Position numbers and translations under genes: made by a program | In this document: piece after piece, positions 46,146 to 53,652 of the stretch | How positions within the stretch are numbered: the stretch's first letter is position 1 | Layout: each line of letters begins with the position of its first letter | Notes under the pieces: generated by a model | Told to the model about the DNA's origin: nothing | Database searches by the model: none | What the model saw: only the letters and a program-made list of their open reading frames with translations | Source: Streptomyces cinnabarinus | Lineage (GTDB): Bacteria > Actinomycetota > Actinomycetes > Streptomycetales > Streptomycetaceae | Length of the DNA stretch: 64,000 nucleotides | Direction of reading: 5' to 3' | Assembly (NCBI RefSeq): GCF_027270315.1 | Contig: NZ_CP114413.1 | Span: 5,518,001 to 5,582,000 of the forward strand

Positions 46146-47042
46146 GATCTCCAGCACCTGCACCGCCCACGCGGTGTAGCCGCCGTTCTCCTCGTCGGGC
46201 TTGTAGTGGGCGAAGCCGGGCAGGCCGTTCGCCTGGACGGGCACCAGCCGGGACTCCGCGCAGGAGGCGCCGAGGGTGGTCATGAAGCCGGTGATGTCCG
46301 CCGGGCCGGTCAGCCACAGGTCGAACGGCGGCATCGTCATGATCGCGTCCTCGTGCAGCAGCGCGGTCAGCGCGGTCATGTCGTAGCCCTCGAAGGCGGC
46401 GACATAGCGCTCCAGGAGCTTCTGCTGCTCCTCGTCCAGCGGGTCGGAGACGGTCGCCTCGCCACCCGGCTGCTGCTGCTCGGCGAGGGTGGCGCGGGCG
46501 CGCTGGAGGGCGCTGTTCACCGAGGCGACCGTGGTGCCGAGCAGTTCGGCGACCTCGCTCGCCTTCCAGGCCAGCACCTCGCGCAGGATCAGCACCGCGC
46601 GCTGCTTGGGCGGCAGTTGCTGGAGCGCGGCCATGAAGGCCAGCCGGACGGATTCCTTGGCTACGGCTGCCTCCGCCGGGTCCTCGACCGTCGGCAGCAC
46701 ACGGGCGTCGGGCATGGGTTCCAGCCAGGTGTGGTCGGGGCGGGGGGAGAGGGCTGCCTGGGCCAGCGGGGTGGACTCGGTGAGGTCCATCGGGCGGGCG
46801 CGCTTGTTGCCCGCGCTCAGCATGTCCAGGCACACGTTCGTCGCGATCCGGTACAGCCAGGAGCGGACACTGGAGCGGCCCTCGAACTTGTCGTAGCTGC
46901 GCCAGGCGCGGACCAGGGTGTCCTGCACCGCGTCCTCGGCCTCGAAGGAGGAGCCGAGCATGCGGTAGCAGTACCCGGTCAGTTCGACCCGGTGCCGCTC
47001 CAGCGTGGTGTCGAGATCCGTCGTGGTCGCCGTGTTGCTCAT
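46029..47042 (-). CDS. ECF sigma factor with SnoaL-like C-terminal domain (SigG/SigX5 type)
   Basis: A 337-residue protein starting at ATG 47042. Sigma region 2 is LTGYCYRMLGSSFEAEDAVQDTLVRAWRSYDKFEGRSSVRSWLYRIATNVCLDML, and region 4 is LPPKQRAVLILREVLAWKASEVAELLGTTVASVNSALQRARATL. From about 205 to the end a SnoaL-like fold follows (LLERYVAAFEGYDMTALTALLHEDAIMTMPP). In these sigma factors the SnoaL domain regulates activity without a separate anti-sigma factor. None is encoded next to it here, consistent with that. Overlaps the convergent STAS gene by 117 bases. Confidence 0.93.
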   Translation of the reverse strand: MSNTATTTDLDTTLERHRVELTGYCYRMLGSSFEAEDAVQDTLVRAWRSYDKFEGRSSVRSWLYRIATNVCLDMLSAGNKRARPMDLTESTPLAQAALSPRPDHTWLEPMPDARVLPTVEDPAEAAVAKESVRLAFMAALQQLPPKQRAVLILREVLAWKASEVAELLGTTVASVNSALQRARATLAEQQQPGGEATVSDPLDEEQQKLLERYVAAFEGYDMTALTALLHEDAIMTMPPFDLWLTGPADITGFMTTLGASCAESRLVPVQANGLPGFAHYKPDEENGGYTAWAVQVLEISDGRITGFHCFLDTKRWFPLFDLPLQLEAETDQVEKGM

Positions 47043-47179
47043 CGTCCACCCACCCCTGTGGCCGTTCCTGTGTCGTACGCCTCATTGCGTCCAGCACTTC
47101 GGAAGCTACCGCAGCCCACTGACAATGGCGTGCCGAGTGAGGGAACGCGCAGGTGAAGCGGGGTTGGCGCGACTGTGGG

Positions 47180-48454
47180 TCAGGCCGCGGCGGCGAGCGC
47201 GCGGCGCTCCAGCCGGGCCGCCCTCGACCCCAGCACCGTGATCGTCACGACGCCCAGCACCGCCAGCAGGCCCACGCCCACCGTGCCGGACCAGCCGCTC
47301 GCGTGGAACGCCAGCGCGCCCACCGTGCTGCCCGCGCTGGAGCCGACGTAGTACGCGGACTGGTACAGCGCCGCCGCCTGCGCCCGCCCCCGGGTCGCCG
47401 TCCTGCTGACCGCCGAGGAGGCCACCGCGTGGCCCGCGAAGAAGCCGCCGGTGATCAGCACCAGGCCCAGCAGGACCAGCGGGAGGGAGTTCGCCAGGGA
47501 CAGCAGCAGGCCCGCCGCCGTCGTACCGCCCGCCGCGTACAGCGCGCCCCGGCGGCCGAGGCGGCCCACCAGACGGCCGGACGTCGACGCGGAGACCGTG
47601 CCCACCAGGTACACCAGGAAGATCGAGCCCACGACGCCCTGCGGCAGCCCGAACGGCGCCTCCGTCAGGCGGTAGCCGATCACCGTGTACACACCGCCGA
47701 AGACCGTCATGAACAGCGCGCCGATCGCGTACAGGCGGCGCAGCAGCGGGTCGGCGAGGTGGTCGCGGACCGTTCGGGCCAGCACCCGCGGCTTCAGCGA
47801 GCCCGCCACGAAGTGCCGCGGCGCCGGCAGCAGCAGCCGGAACGCCACCGCGCACGCCACCGCCAGCGCGCCGATCACCCCGACGGCCACCCGCCAGCCC
47901 CACTCCTGGGCGACCCAGCCCGTGATCACCCGGCCGCTCATCCCGCCCACGCTGTTGCCCGCGACGAACAGACCGATCGCCGTGATCAGCGCCTTCGGGC
48001 GGACCTCCTCGGCCAGATACGCCGTCGCCGACGCCGGCAGACCCGCCAGCGCCGCGCCCTGCACCGCCCGCAGCACGACCAGCGCGGTCAGGTTCGGCGC
48101 GAAGGGGACCAGCAGTCCGATCGTCACCGCGACCGCCAGCGACGCCGTCATGACCGTACGGCGGCCGAAGCGCTCCGACAGCGCGCTCATGGGAAGGACG
48201 AACAGCGCCAGACCACCGGTCGCCGCCGCCACCGTCCAGCTCGCCTCGCCCGCCGTCACCCCGAAGTCGCCGGAGATCAGCGGCAGCAGGGCCTGGGTGG
48301 AATAGAGCAGCGCGAAGGTCGCCACTCCGGCCAGGAAGAGGGCGAGGCTCATCCGGCGGTAGCCGGGGCCGCCCGGGGCCGTACGGGAGTCGGAGGAGGG
48401 GACGGATGCGACGGCGCCCACGATGGTGGACGCCCCGGTACTGGCGGGAGACAT
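47180..48454 (-). CDS. MFS transporter (drug:H+ antiporter type)
   Basis: A 424-residue membrane protein; ATG 48454 is chosen because the frame upstream (to 48526) overlaps the divergent regulator. Twelve hydrophobic segments are apparent. LPMSALSERFGRRTVMTASLAVAVTIGLL is the MFS loop 2-3 signature (G-x-x-x-D/E-R-x-G-R-R), and SRTATRGRAQAAALYQSAYYVGSSAGSTVGAL is a family segment in the second half. It is probably an exporter for a small molecule or drug. The LysR gene is divergent with 63 bases between, the classic layout of a regulator and its target. Confidence 0.92.
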   Translation of the reverse strand: MSPASTGASTIVGAVASVPSSDSRTAPGGPGYRRMSLALFLAGVATFALLYSTQALLPLISGDFGVTAGEASWTVAAATGGLALFVLPMSALSERFGRRTVMTASLAVAVTIGLLVPFAPNLTALVVLRAVQGAALAGLPASATAYLAEEVRPKALITAIGLFVAGNSVGGMSGRVITGWVAQEWGWRVAVGVIGALAVACAVAFRLLLPAPRHFVAGSLKPRVLARTVRDHLADPLLRRLYAIGALFMTVFGGVYTVIGYRLTEAPFGLPQGVVGSIFLVYLVGTVSASTSGRLVGRLGRRGALYAAGGTTAAGLLLSLANSLPLVLLGLVLITGGFFAGHAVASSAVSRTATRGRAQAAALYQSAYYVGSSAGSTVGALAFHASGWSGTVGVGLLAVLGVVTITVLGSRAARLERRALAAAA

Positions 48455-48517
48455 GCTTCGAAAGTACGGACGCGCCCGCTGATCCGTCCAATGCATGAAC
48501 TCTCCATAATCGTTCCC

Positions 48518-49471
48518 ATGGAGCATCAGCAGAGGTCACAGGCGCGACTGTCACCGTCCAGTGACACAGAAGACATGGCGATGCTGCTGGCGCCGCGGCT
48601 CGCCTACTTCGCCGGAGTCGCCCGCACCGAGCACGTCACCCGGGCCGCGCAGGAGATGCAGGTCCCTCAGTCGACCCTCTCCCGCGCCATGGTCCGCCTC
48701 GAACAGGACCTGGGCGTGGACCTGTTCACCCGCCGCGGCCGCACGGTCTCCCTCACCCCCGCGGGCCGCACCTTCCTCACCTCCGTCGAACGCGCCCTGG
48801 CCGAGGTCGAACGCGCCGCCGACGAGGTCCGCGCGGACGCCGACCCGGCCACCGGCAAGGTCGCCTTCGGCTTTCTGCACACCATGGGCTGGGAGACGGT
48901 CCCCGGCCTCATCAGCGCCTTCCGGGCGGACCACCCCCGGGTCCGCTTCAGCCTCGTCCAGAACTACGGCGAGGCCATGCTTGAGGGACTGCGCGCGGGC
49001 GAACTCGACCTCTGCCTCACGTCCCCGGTGCCGGACGCCCCGGACCTGGTGGGCCGCCGCCTGGACGAACAGAAGCTGCGTCTGGTGGTCCCGGCCGACC
49101 ACCGCCTGTCCTCCCGCCGACGCATCCGCCTGGCCGAGGCGGCCGACGAAACGTTCGTCACCCTGGAGCCCGGCTACGGCCTCCGCCGCATCACCGACGA
49201 CCTGTGCAGGGAAGCGGGCTTCAAGCCGAGGGTCGCGTTCGAGGGGGAGGAGGCGGAGACCCTGAGGGGTCTGGTGGCGGCCGGTCTGGGGGTCGCGCTC
49301 CTGCCTCCGCCCGCGGTACCCCGCCCCGGGGTGGTGGAACTGACGGTGACGGCCCCGAGGGCGGTACGGGAGATCGGCGTGGCGTGGCTGGACGGCCACC
49401 CGGACACTCCGCCGGTGGCGGCCTTCAAGAAGTTCCTGCTGTCGAAGAGGGGCAACCTGCTCCCCACCTAG
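48518..49471 (+). CDS. LysR family regulator
   Basis: A 317-residue regulator from ATG 48518; ATG 48575 would leave MAMLLAPRLAYF as the start, and no clear ribosome site favours either. The N-terminal winged helix is LAYFAGVARTEHVTRAAQEMQVPQSTLSRAMVRLEQDLGVDLFTRRGR. The periplasmic-binding-protein-like ligand domain follows, with GFLHTMGWETVPGLISAFRADHPRVRFSLVQ and LRLVVPADHRLSSRRRIRLAEAADETFVTL. It likely regulates the divergent MFS gene and itself in response to the transported compound. Confidence 0.92.
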   Translation: MEHQQRSQARLSPSSDTEDMAMLLAPRLAYFAGVARTEHVTRAAQEMQVPQSTLSRAMVRLEQDLGVDLFTRRGRTVSLTPAGRTFLTSVERALAEVERAADEVRADADPATGKVAFGFLHTMGWETVPGLISAFRADHPRVRFSLVQNYGEAMLEGLRAGELDLCLTSPVPDAPDLVGRRLDEQKLRLVVPADHRLSSRRRIRLAEAADETFVTLEPGYGLRRITDDLCREAGFKPRVAFEGEEAETLRGLVAAGLGVALLPPPAVPRPGVVELTVTAPRAVREIGVAWLDGHPDTPPVAAFKKFLLSKRGNLLPT

Positions 49472-49475
49472 GGGG

Positions 49476-50231
49476 CTACCGACGACGCCCGAAACCAGAG
49501 GCGAGCGGCATCCGCAGGCCAAGCGGCGGCGGAGCCGCGAACGCGTCCGCGACCGGCCGGGCGAACGCCCGCCCGAACAACGCCCCCATCACGAAGTCCT
49601 CGGCCAGCGCCAGCACTTCATCCCGGTGCTGATGCAACCCGTGTCCGTCGGAGTGCACTTCGAACCGGCACACATCCCGGTTCGCCTTCTTCGCCCGGGC
49701 GGCGAACCGGAACGACAACTCCGGATCCGTCCGCTGATCGTTCGTGCCGTGCACGATCAGCACCTGCCGCCCCGCGAGCTGCTTCACCGGTTCGGGTGGC
49801 GCCGCGACGTCCTCCTCCGGCAGCCAAGGCGCTATCGCCAGCACGGAGTTGACGGCCTCGTGCCCGCCGGAGCGCAGCGCGGCCCGCCCGCCCATGTCGA
49901 ACCCGGCGAGACACACCGGCACATCCCCGTAGCGCCGTACGACCTCCTCCACCGCCCAGTTCGCGTCCCGCGCCAGGTTCGCCTCGCTGCCGTTCCAGCC
50001 CCGCCAGCGGTAGTGGACGACATGCGCGGCGAGCCCCTCCTCCCGGGCCGCGCGGGACAGCCGGCGCCCGAGAGCGCGGACCGGGGCCGCAGCCAACATC
50101 GTGGAGGGACGGCGATGTGACGTCTCATCGCCTCCGGGGAGCAGCAGTACCACTCCGCTGACCGTCGCCGGTTCCGGGCCGAGCGGTCTCCCCAGCCGGG
50201 CCGTGCGAACCGGCGTCGCTTGTTGCGCCAT
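49476..50231 (-). CDS. Alpha/beta hydrolase with Asp at the nucleophile elbow
   Basis: A 251-residue protein from ATG 50231. VVLLLPGGDETSHRRPSTMLAAAPVRALGRRLS opens the fold and gives the oxyanion region. The nucleophile elbow reads CLAGFDMGGRAAL, so the residue is Asp rather than Ser. QVLIVHGTNDQRTDPELSF supplies the acid and VHSDGHGLHQHRDEVL the His. Asp at this site is normal in epoxide hydrolases and haloalkane dehalogenases, but the rest resembles dienelactone-hydrolase or esterase types. Either the enzyme has Asp chemistry or it is inactive. It is convergent with the LysR gene (4-base gap). No ribosome site is seen. Confidence 0.8.
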   Translation of the reverse strand: MAQQATPVRTARLGRPLGPEPATVSGVVLLLPGGDETSHRRPSTMLAAAPVRALGRRLSRAAREEGLAAHVVHYRWRGWNGSEANLARDANWAVEEVVRRYGDVPVCLAGFDMGGRAALRSGGHEAVNSVLAIAPWLPEEDVAAPPEPVKQLAGRQVLIVHGTNDQRTDPELSFRFAARAKKANRDVCRFEVHSDGHGLHQHRDEVLALAEDFVMGALFGRAFARPVADAFAAPPPLGLRMPLASGFGRRR

Positions 50232-50316
50232 GACAGAACAGTGTCAGAAGGACGGGTGTACGCCACCCGTCGGTGGGGTCACCGTTACGTATCGACGGAA
50301 ACGTCCAACAGGCGAT

Positions 50317-50328
50317 CTACGCGCGTAG
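50317..50328. promoter_or_regulatory. Nucleoside-regulon motif, site 4
   Basis: CTACGCGCGTAG, identical to site 3, 16 bases before the adenosine deaminase ATG. Predicted operator overlapping the transcription start. Confidence 0.8.
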
Positions 50329-50344
50329 GCGTTAGAGTGCGGAA

Positions 50345-51502
50345 ATGACGAGCCAGACCATCGCGAACACCCCGACGCCGGAGCAGATCCGCCGGGCGCC
50401 CAAGGTTCTGCTGCACGACCACCTCGACGGCGGCCTCCGCCCCGGGACCATCGTCGAACTCGCCCGTGAGGGCGGCTACTCCCAGCTCCCCGAGACCGAC
50501 CCCGACAAGCTCGGCATCTGGTTCCGCGAGGCCGCCGACTCCGGCTCGCTGGAACGGTATCTGGAGACCTTCTCGCACACCGTCGGCGTCATGCAGACCC
50601 GCGACGCCCTCGTCCGCGTCGCCCGCGAGTGCGCCGAGGACCTCGCCGAGGACGGCGTCGTCTATGCCGAGGTGCGCTACGCGCCCGAGCAGCACCTCGA
50701 CGGCGGGCTCAGCCTCGAAGAGGTCGTCGAGGCCGTCAACGACGGCTTCCGGGAGGGCGAACGGCTCGCCCGCGAGAGCGGCCGGCGGATCCGGGTCGGC
50801 GCCCTGCTCACCGCCATGCGGCACGCCGCCCGCGCGCTGGAGATCGCCGAACTCGCCAACCGCTACCGCGACCTGGGCGTGGTGGGCTTCGACATCGCCG
50901 GGGCCGAGGCCGGCTACCCGCCCACCCGGCACCTCGACGCCTTCGAGTACCTCAAGCGCGAGAACAACCACTTCACCATCCACGCCGGTGAGGCGTTCGG
51001 GCTGCCGTCCATCTGGCAGGCCCTCCAGTGGTGCGGCGCCGACCGGCTCGGGCACGGGGTGCGCATCATCGACGACATCGAGGTCAAGGACGACGGCACC
51101 GTCCACCTCGGCCGGCTCGCCTCCTACGTCCGCGACAAGCGCATCCCGCTGGAGATGTGCCCCAGCTCCAACCTCCAGACCGGCGCCGCCACCTCCTACG
51201 CCGAGCACCCGATCGGGCTGCTCCGGCGGCTGCACTTCCGGACGACGGTGAACACCGACAACCGGCTGATGTCCCACACCAGCATGAGCCGGGAATTCGA
51301 GCACCTTGTCGACGCATTCGGTTACACGCTCGACGACATGCAGTGGTTCTCCGTCAATGCGATGAAATCAGCGTTCATTCCTTTCGATGAACGACTCGCG
51401 ATGATCAATGACGTCATCAAGCCCGGTTACGCCGAGCTGAAATCCGAGTGGCTGTTCCAGCAGACCGCGTCCACCAGCGGCTCTGCGGACGAAGAGGGCT
51501 GA
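50345..51502 (+). CDS. add: Adenosine deaminase
   Basis: A 385-residue enzyme from ATG 50345. The zinc and catalytic motifs are all present: VLLHDHLDGGLRP (two His ligands), HFTIHAGEAFGLPSIWQAL (His and catalytic Glu), DRLGHGVRI (His) and TTVNTDNRLMS (Asp ligand). It deaminates adenosine and deoxyadenosine to inosine in the cytosol. It carries its own copy of the palindrome found before the nucleoside importer genes, so it is probably derepressed with them although it lies about 6 kb away. Its last codons show slightly lower GC than its body. Confidence 0.95.
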   Translation: MTSQTIANTPTPEQIRRAPKVLLHDHLDGGLRPGTIVELAREGGYSQLPETDPDKLGIWFREAADSGSLERYLETFSHTVGVMQTRDALVRVARECAEDLAEDGVVYAEVRYAPEQHLDGGLSLEEVVEAVNDGFREGERLARESGRRIRVGALLTAMRHAARALEIAELANRYRDLGVVGFDIAGAEAGYPPTRHLDAFEYLKRENNHFTIHAGEAFGLPSIWQALQWCGADRLGHGVRIIDDIEVKDDGTVHLGRLASYVRDKRIPLEMCPSSNLQTGAATSYAEHPIGLLRRLHFRTTVNTDNRLMSHTSMSREFEHLVDAFGYTLDDMQWFSVNAMKSAFIPFDERLAMINDVIKPGYAELKSEWLFQQTASTSGSADEEG

Positions 51503-51641
51503 TCGAGGGATATTGCGGAACTCGGAATGCGGGCGGGCGTTCACAATCCGTCCGCATTTCGATGTTTGCGGCGGGCACCGTGGCATGTTTACGGTCGTGG
51601 ACCGCTCACATCCCCGCCATCCCATTTCGAGGACGCATTCA

Positions 51642-52004
51642 ATGAAGCAGTCTGCTGCCAAGACCCTCGGTGTCGCCGCCCTCGGTGCCGCCTTCGCCGC
51701 CGCCGGTGCGGGCGCCGCGAACGCCGCCCCGGCCCTGCCGGACGCCGGTTCGGCGCTGGACACGGTGACCCGGACGCTGCCCGCGGAGAACGTCTCCCAG
51801 GCGCTGCCGGGTGCCGGTCAGGCGCTGGCCCAGGGGCAGAGCGCGGTCGGTACGAGCGTGGCCGCCGCGCAGCCGATCGCCCAGAAGGTGCTCACCGGCG
51901 GCCCGACCGCGCCGGTCGCGGGGCTCCTCGGCGGCCTCCCGGTCGGCAAGGTGCTGCCCGGCGGTGGCGCCGGCACGGGTGTGAACGGCCTGCCGCTCGG
52001 CTGA
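51642..52004 (+). CDS. Small secreted Ala/Gly/Pro-rich protein
   Basis: A 120-residue protein from ATG 51642 with GAGGACG upstream. A signal peptide (MKQSAAKTLGVAALGAAFAAAGAGAANAA) is followed by a low-complexity mature part rich in Ala, Gly, Leu and Pro (ALPDAGSALDTVTRTLP, ENVSQALPGAGQALA, LLGGLPVGKVLPGG). It has no cysteines. A related secreted protein is encoded at 57808. Databases often label such proteins ATP-binding, but no nucleotide motif is visible. It may be a surface or wall-associated filler. Function unknown. Confidence 0.75.
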   Translation: MKQSAAKTLGVAALGAAFAAAGAGAANAAPALPDAGSALDTVTRTLPAENVSQALPGAGQALAQGQSAVGTSVAAAQPIAQKVLTGGPTAPVAGLLGGLPVGKVLPGGGAGTGVNGLPLG

Positions 52005-52021
52005 GCCTCCCCGAACGCGCA

Positions 52022-52060
52022 GATGGGGCGCACCCCTTGGACACGGGGGTGCGCCCCATC
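52022..52060. terminator. Bidirectional terminator, 15-bp perfect stem
   Basis: Arms 52022-52036 and 52046-52060 (GATGGGGCGCACCCC and complement), between convergent genes. Confidence 0.85.
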
Positions 52061-52078
52061 GGCGTAGGGTCGAAGCCG

Positions 52079-52279
52079 TTACCAGGCGGTGCGCGCCTTG
52101 TCCTCGGAGGGCAGGAAGATCCACAGCGCTATGTAGATCAGGAACTGCGGGCCCGGCAGCAGGCAGGACAGCAGGAACAGCACGCGCATTGTGGTCGCGG
52201 AGGTACCGAAGCGTCGCGCCAGCGCGGCGCACACTCCGCCGATCATGCGGCCTTGGGTGGGGCGGGCGAGACGGGACAT
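52079..52279 (-). CDS. PspC domain protein
   Basis: A 66-residue membrane protein from ATG 52279 with AAGGAG about 5 bases upstream. LARPTQGRMIGGVCAALARRFGTSATTMRVLFLLSCLLPGPQFLIYIALWIFLP is a nearly complete PspC domain, with one amphipathic and one hydrophobic segment. Such small PspC proteins sit in the cytoplasmic membrane and are linked to envelope stress. There is no PspA or two-component partner beside it. It faces the secreted protein gene across a terminator. Confidence 0.88.
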   Translation of the reverse strand: MSRLARPTQGRMIGGVCAALARRFGTSATTMRVLFLLSCLLPGPQFLIYIALWIFLPSEDKARTAW

Positions 52280-52373
52280 CTTCGGCTCCTTCGTGAGCGT
52301 CGGTCGGAGGCCGCCTGTCCGGCTGCCTCATCTGACTTCCACGGTACGGAGACGAAGGGGGCAAAGCGTCGCT

Positions 52374-52934
52374 CTACGGTGCGATCCCGACCCTGGGAAT
52401 CGTCGGGGTCCTACCCTGAGGAGCCTCCTCCTTCAGGGCGGAGACGGTGTGGTCGCGCTCGGTCCTGCGACGCAGCCAGTGGCGTGCCGCCGGCACCACC
52501 GCCACGTGGGCGAGGGCCACCCCGACCGGGTTCAGCAGCAGCGAGTCGACGTCCACGACCTGTCCCGGCACGCCGGTCTGGAGCAGTTCGACGGCGAGCG
52601 AGATCAGGGCGCCCGCCGCGACCGTACGGACCAGTGACGCGAGCGGGGAGACGCTGATCCTGCCGTGCACCGCGGGGAGCAGGACGCCCAGCGGCGCGAG
52701 CAGAGCGAGGCCCTCGGCGATCCGCCGCACCCCCACCTGCCAGCCCAGCGCGAAGTCGGCCTCGATCCCGGCGAACGGGCGCAGGTTGGGAGGCATCACC
52801 CAGGGGACGTCGAGGGGGCGCAGCGTGAGCCAGGCGACCAATGCGAGGTGGGCGGCCAGGAGGCCGCCGACTATTACCCGGATGCGGATGATGTTGCCGC
52901 CGCTGATGGAGCCTTGACGCTGCACGACCCCCAA
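52374..52934 (-). CDS. VanZ family membrane protein
   Basis: A 186-residue protein. TTG 52934 with AGAAGG upstream is preferred; GTG 52925 is the alternative. The VanZ fold shows four hydrophobic segments, beginning RVIVGGLLAAHLALVAWLTLRPL, with RPFAGIEADFALGWQVGVRRIAEGLALLAPLGVLLPAV and VDVDSLLLNPVGVALAHV (the conserved D-x-x-x-N-x-x-G). VanZ domains are linked to glycopeptide tolerance in some bacteria but are common envelope proteins in Streptomyces. No van genes are nearby. The C-terminal tail is basic and cytosolic. Confidence 0.85.
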   Translation of the reverse strand: MGVVQRQGSISGGNIIRIRVIVGGLLAAHLALVAWLTLRPLDVPWVMPPNLRPFAGIEADFALGWQVGVRRIAEGLALLAPLGVLLPAVHGRISVSPLASLVRTVAAGALISLAVELLQTGVPGQVVDVDSLLLNPVGVALAHVAVVPAARHWLRRRTERDHTVSALKEEAPQGRTPTIPRVGIAP

Positions 52935-52982
52935 GACGCCTTCTTCGGTGCGGTTGGTTCCGGGGCGGGGGAGGGGGCGTGT

Positions 52983-53030
52983 TTTGGCTGCGGGTGCGTG
53001 GGGGCCTGTCGCGCCGTTCCCCGCGCCCCC
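52983..53030. repeat. Streptomyces dispersed GC-rich repeat, copy 2 (inverted)
   Basis: The reverse complement contains the GGGGGCGCGGGGAAC unit seen at 16583, followed by a CCCCCACGCACCCGCAGC tail. It lies between the VanZ and lipoprotein genes. Confidence 0.65.
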
Positions 53031-53058
53031 GACCTCCCGGCGCTGTCCTGCCGCGGCT

Positions 53059-53652
53059 CTAGAGGGGTGCCGACGGTGGCTCTTCCGTGGTCGGTCTCGC
53101 CCTTACGTCCTCCGTGCACTCGTAGCGCCGCAGGTCGTCCTCCTCGGGGCCGCCCAGGATCACCGAGCCGTCGCCCTCCGCCGCCTCCGAGTCGGAGAAG
53201 GTGCAGACGATCTGGGCCAGGCTCACCGGGGGGAGGGCCTCGGGCGGGGTGCTCAGGCGGAGGGTGTCGTCGGGGTCGTCGGCGCGGGGGCCGGTGACCG
53301 AGAGGTTGCCGCGGACCTCGCTCGTGTAGCCCGCCTCCTGCTCCGGTCCCGTCGGGTTCGCCTTGAGCTCGTCCAGGAGGCCCTGGGCGACCAGGACGCG
53401 CCGCTGGGAGTCGGGGGCGCCCTCCGGGACCCGTACCGTGCGGTCCACGGCCACCAGGGACGAGCGGCACAGCAGGAACACCTGGGCGGGCACGCCCCGG
53501 GAGACCTGGGTGGAGATGTCCGGCTCGACAAGGGAGCAGTGGACCCGGGACGGCGCGGGGCCGAAGTCGGTGGGCACCTCGGTGGCCCGGATCCCGCAGC
53601 CGGCGAGCAGCCCGGCGAACAGCGGAAGCGCCAGCAGACGGCGTACGGTCAT
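53059..53652 (-). CDS. Lipoprotein downstream of afsQ2
   Basis: A 197-residue lipoprotein starting at ATG 53652, overlapping the afsQ2 stop (TGATG). The signal peptide RRLLALPLFAGLLAGC ends in a lipobox, so the protein is anchored outside the membrane. The mature domain (VHCSLVEPDISTQVSRGVPAQVFLLCRSSLVAVDRTVRVPEG) resembles a GerMN-like fold. It is co-transcribed with afsQ1 and afsQ2, as recalled for S. coelicolor, where it is thought to assist or modulate signal sensing. Direct function is not established. Confidence 0.88.
   Translation of the reverse strand: MTVRRLLALPLFAGLLAGCGIRATEVPTDFGPAPSRVHCSLVEPDISTQVSRGVPAQVFLLCRSSLVAVDRTVRVPEGAPDSQRRVLVAQGLLDELKANPTGPEQEAGYTSEVRGNLSVTGPRADDPDDTLRLSTPPEALPPVSLAQIVCTFSDSEAAEGDGSVILGGPEEDDLRRYECTEDVRARPTTEEPPSAPL

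Noticed and set aside
52374..52934. VanZ protein as evidence of glycopeptide resistance
   Set aside because: No vanHAX or vanRS genes nearby; VanZ-like proteins are common in Streptomyces without resistance.
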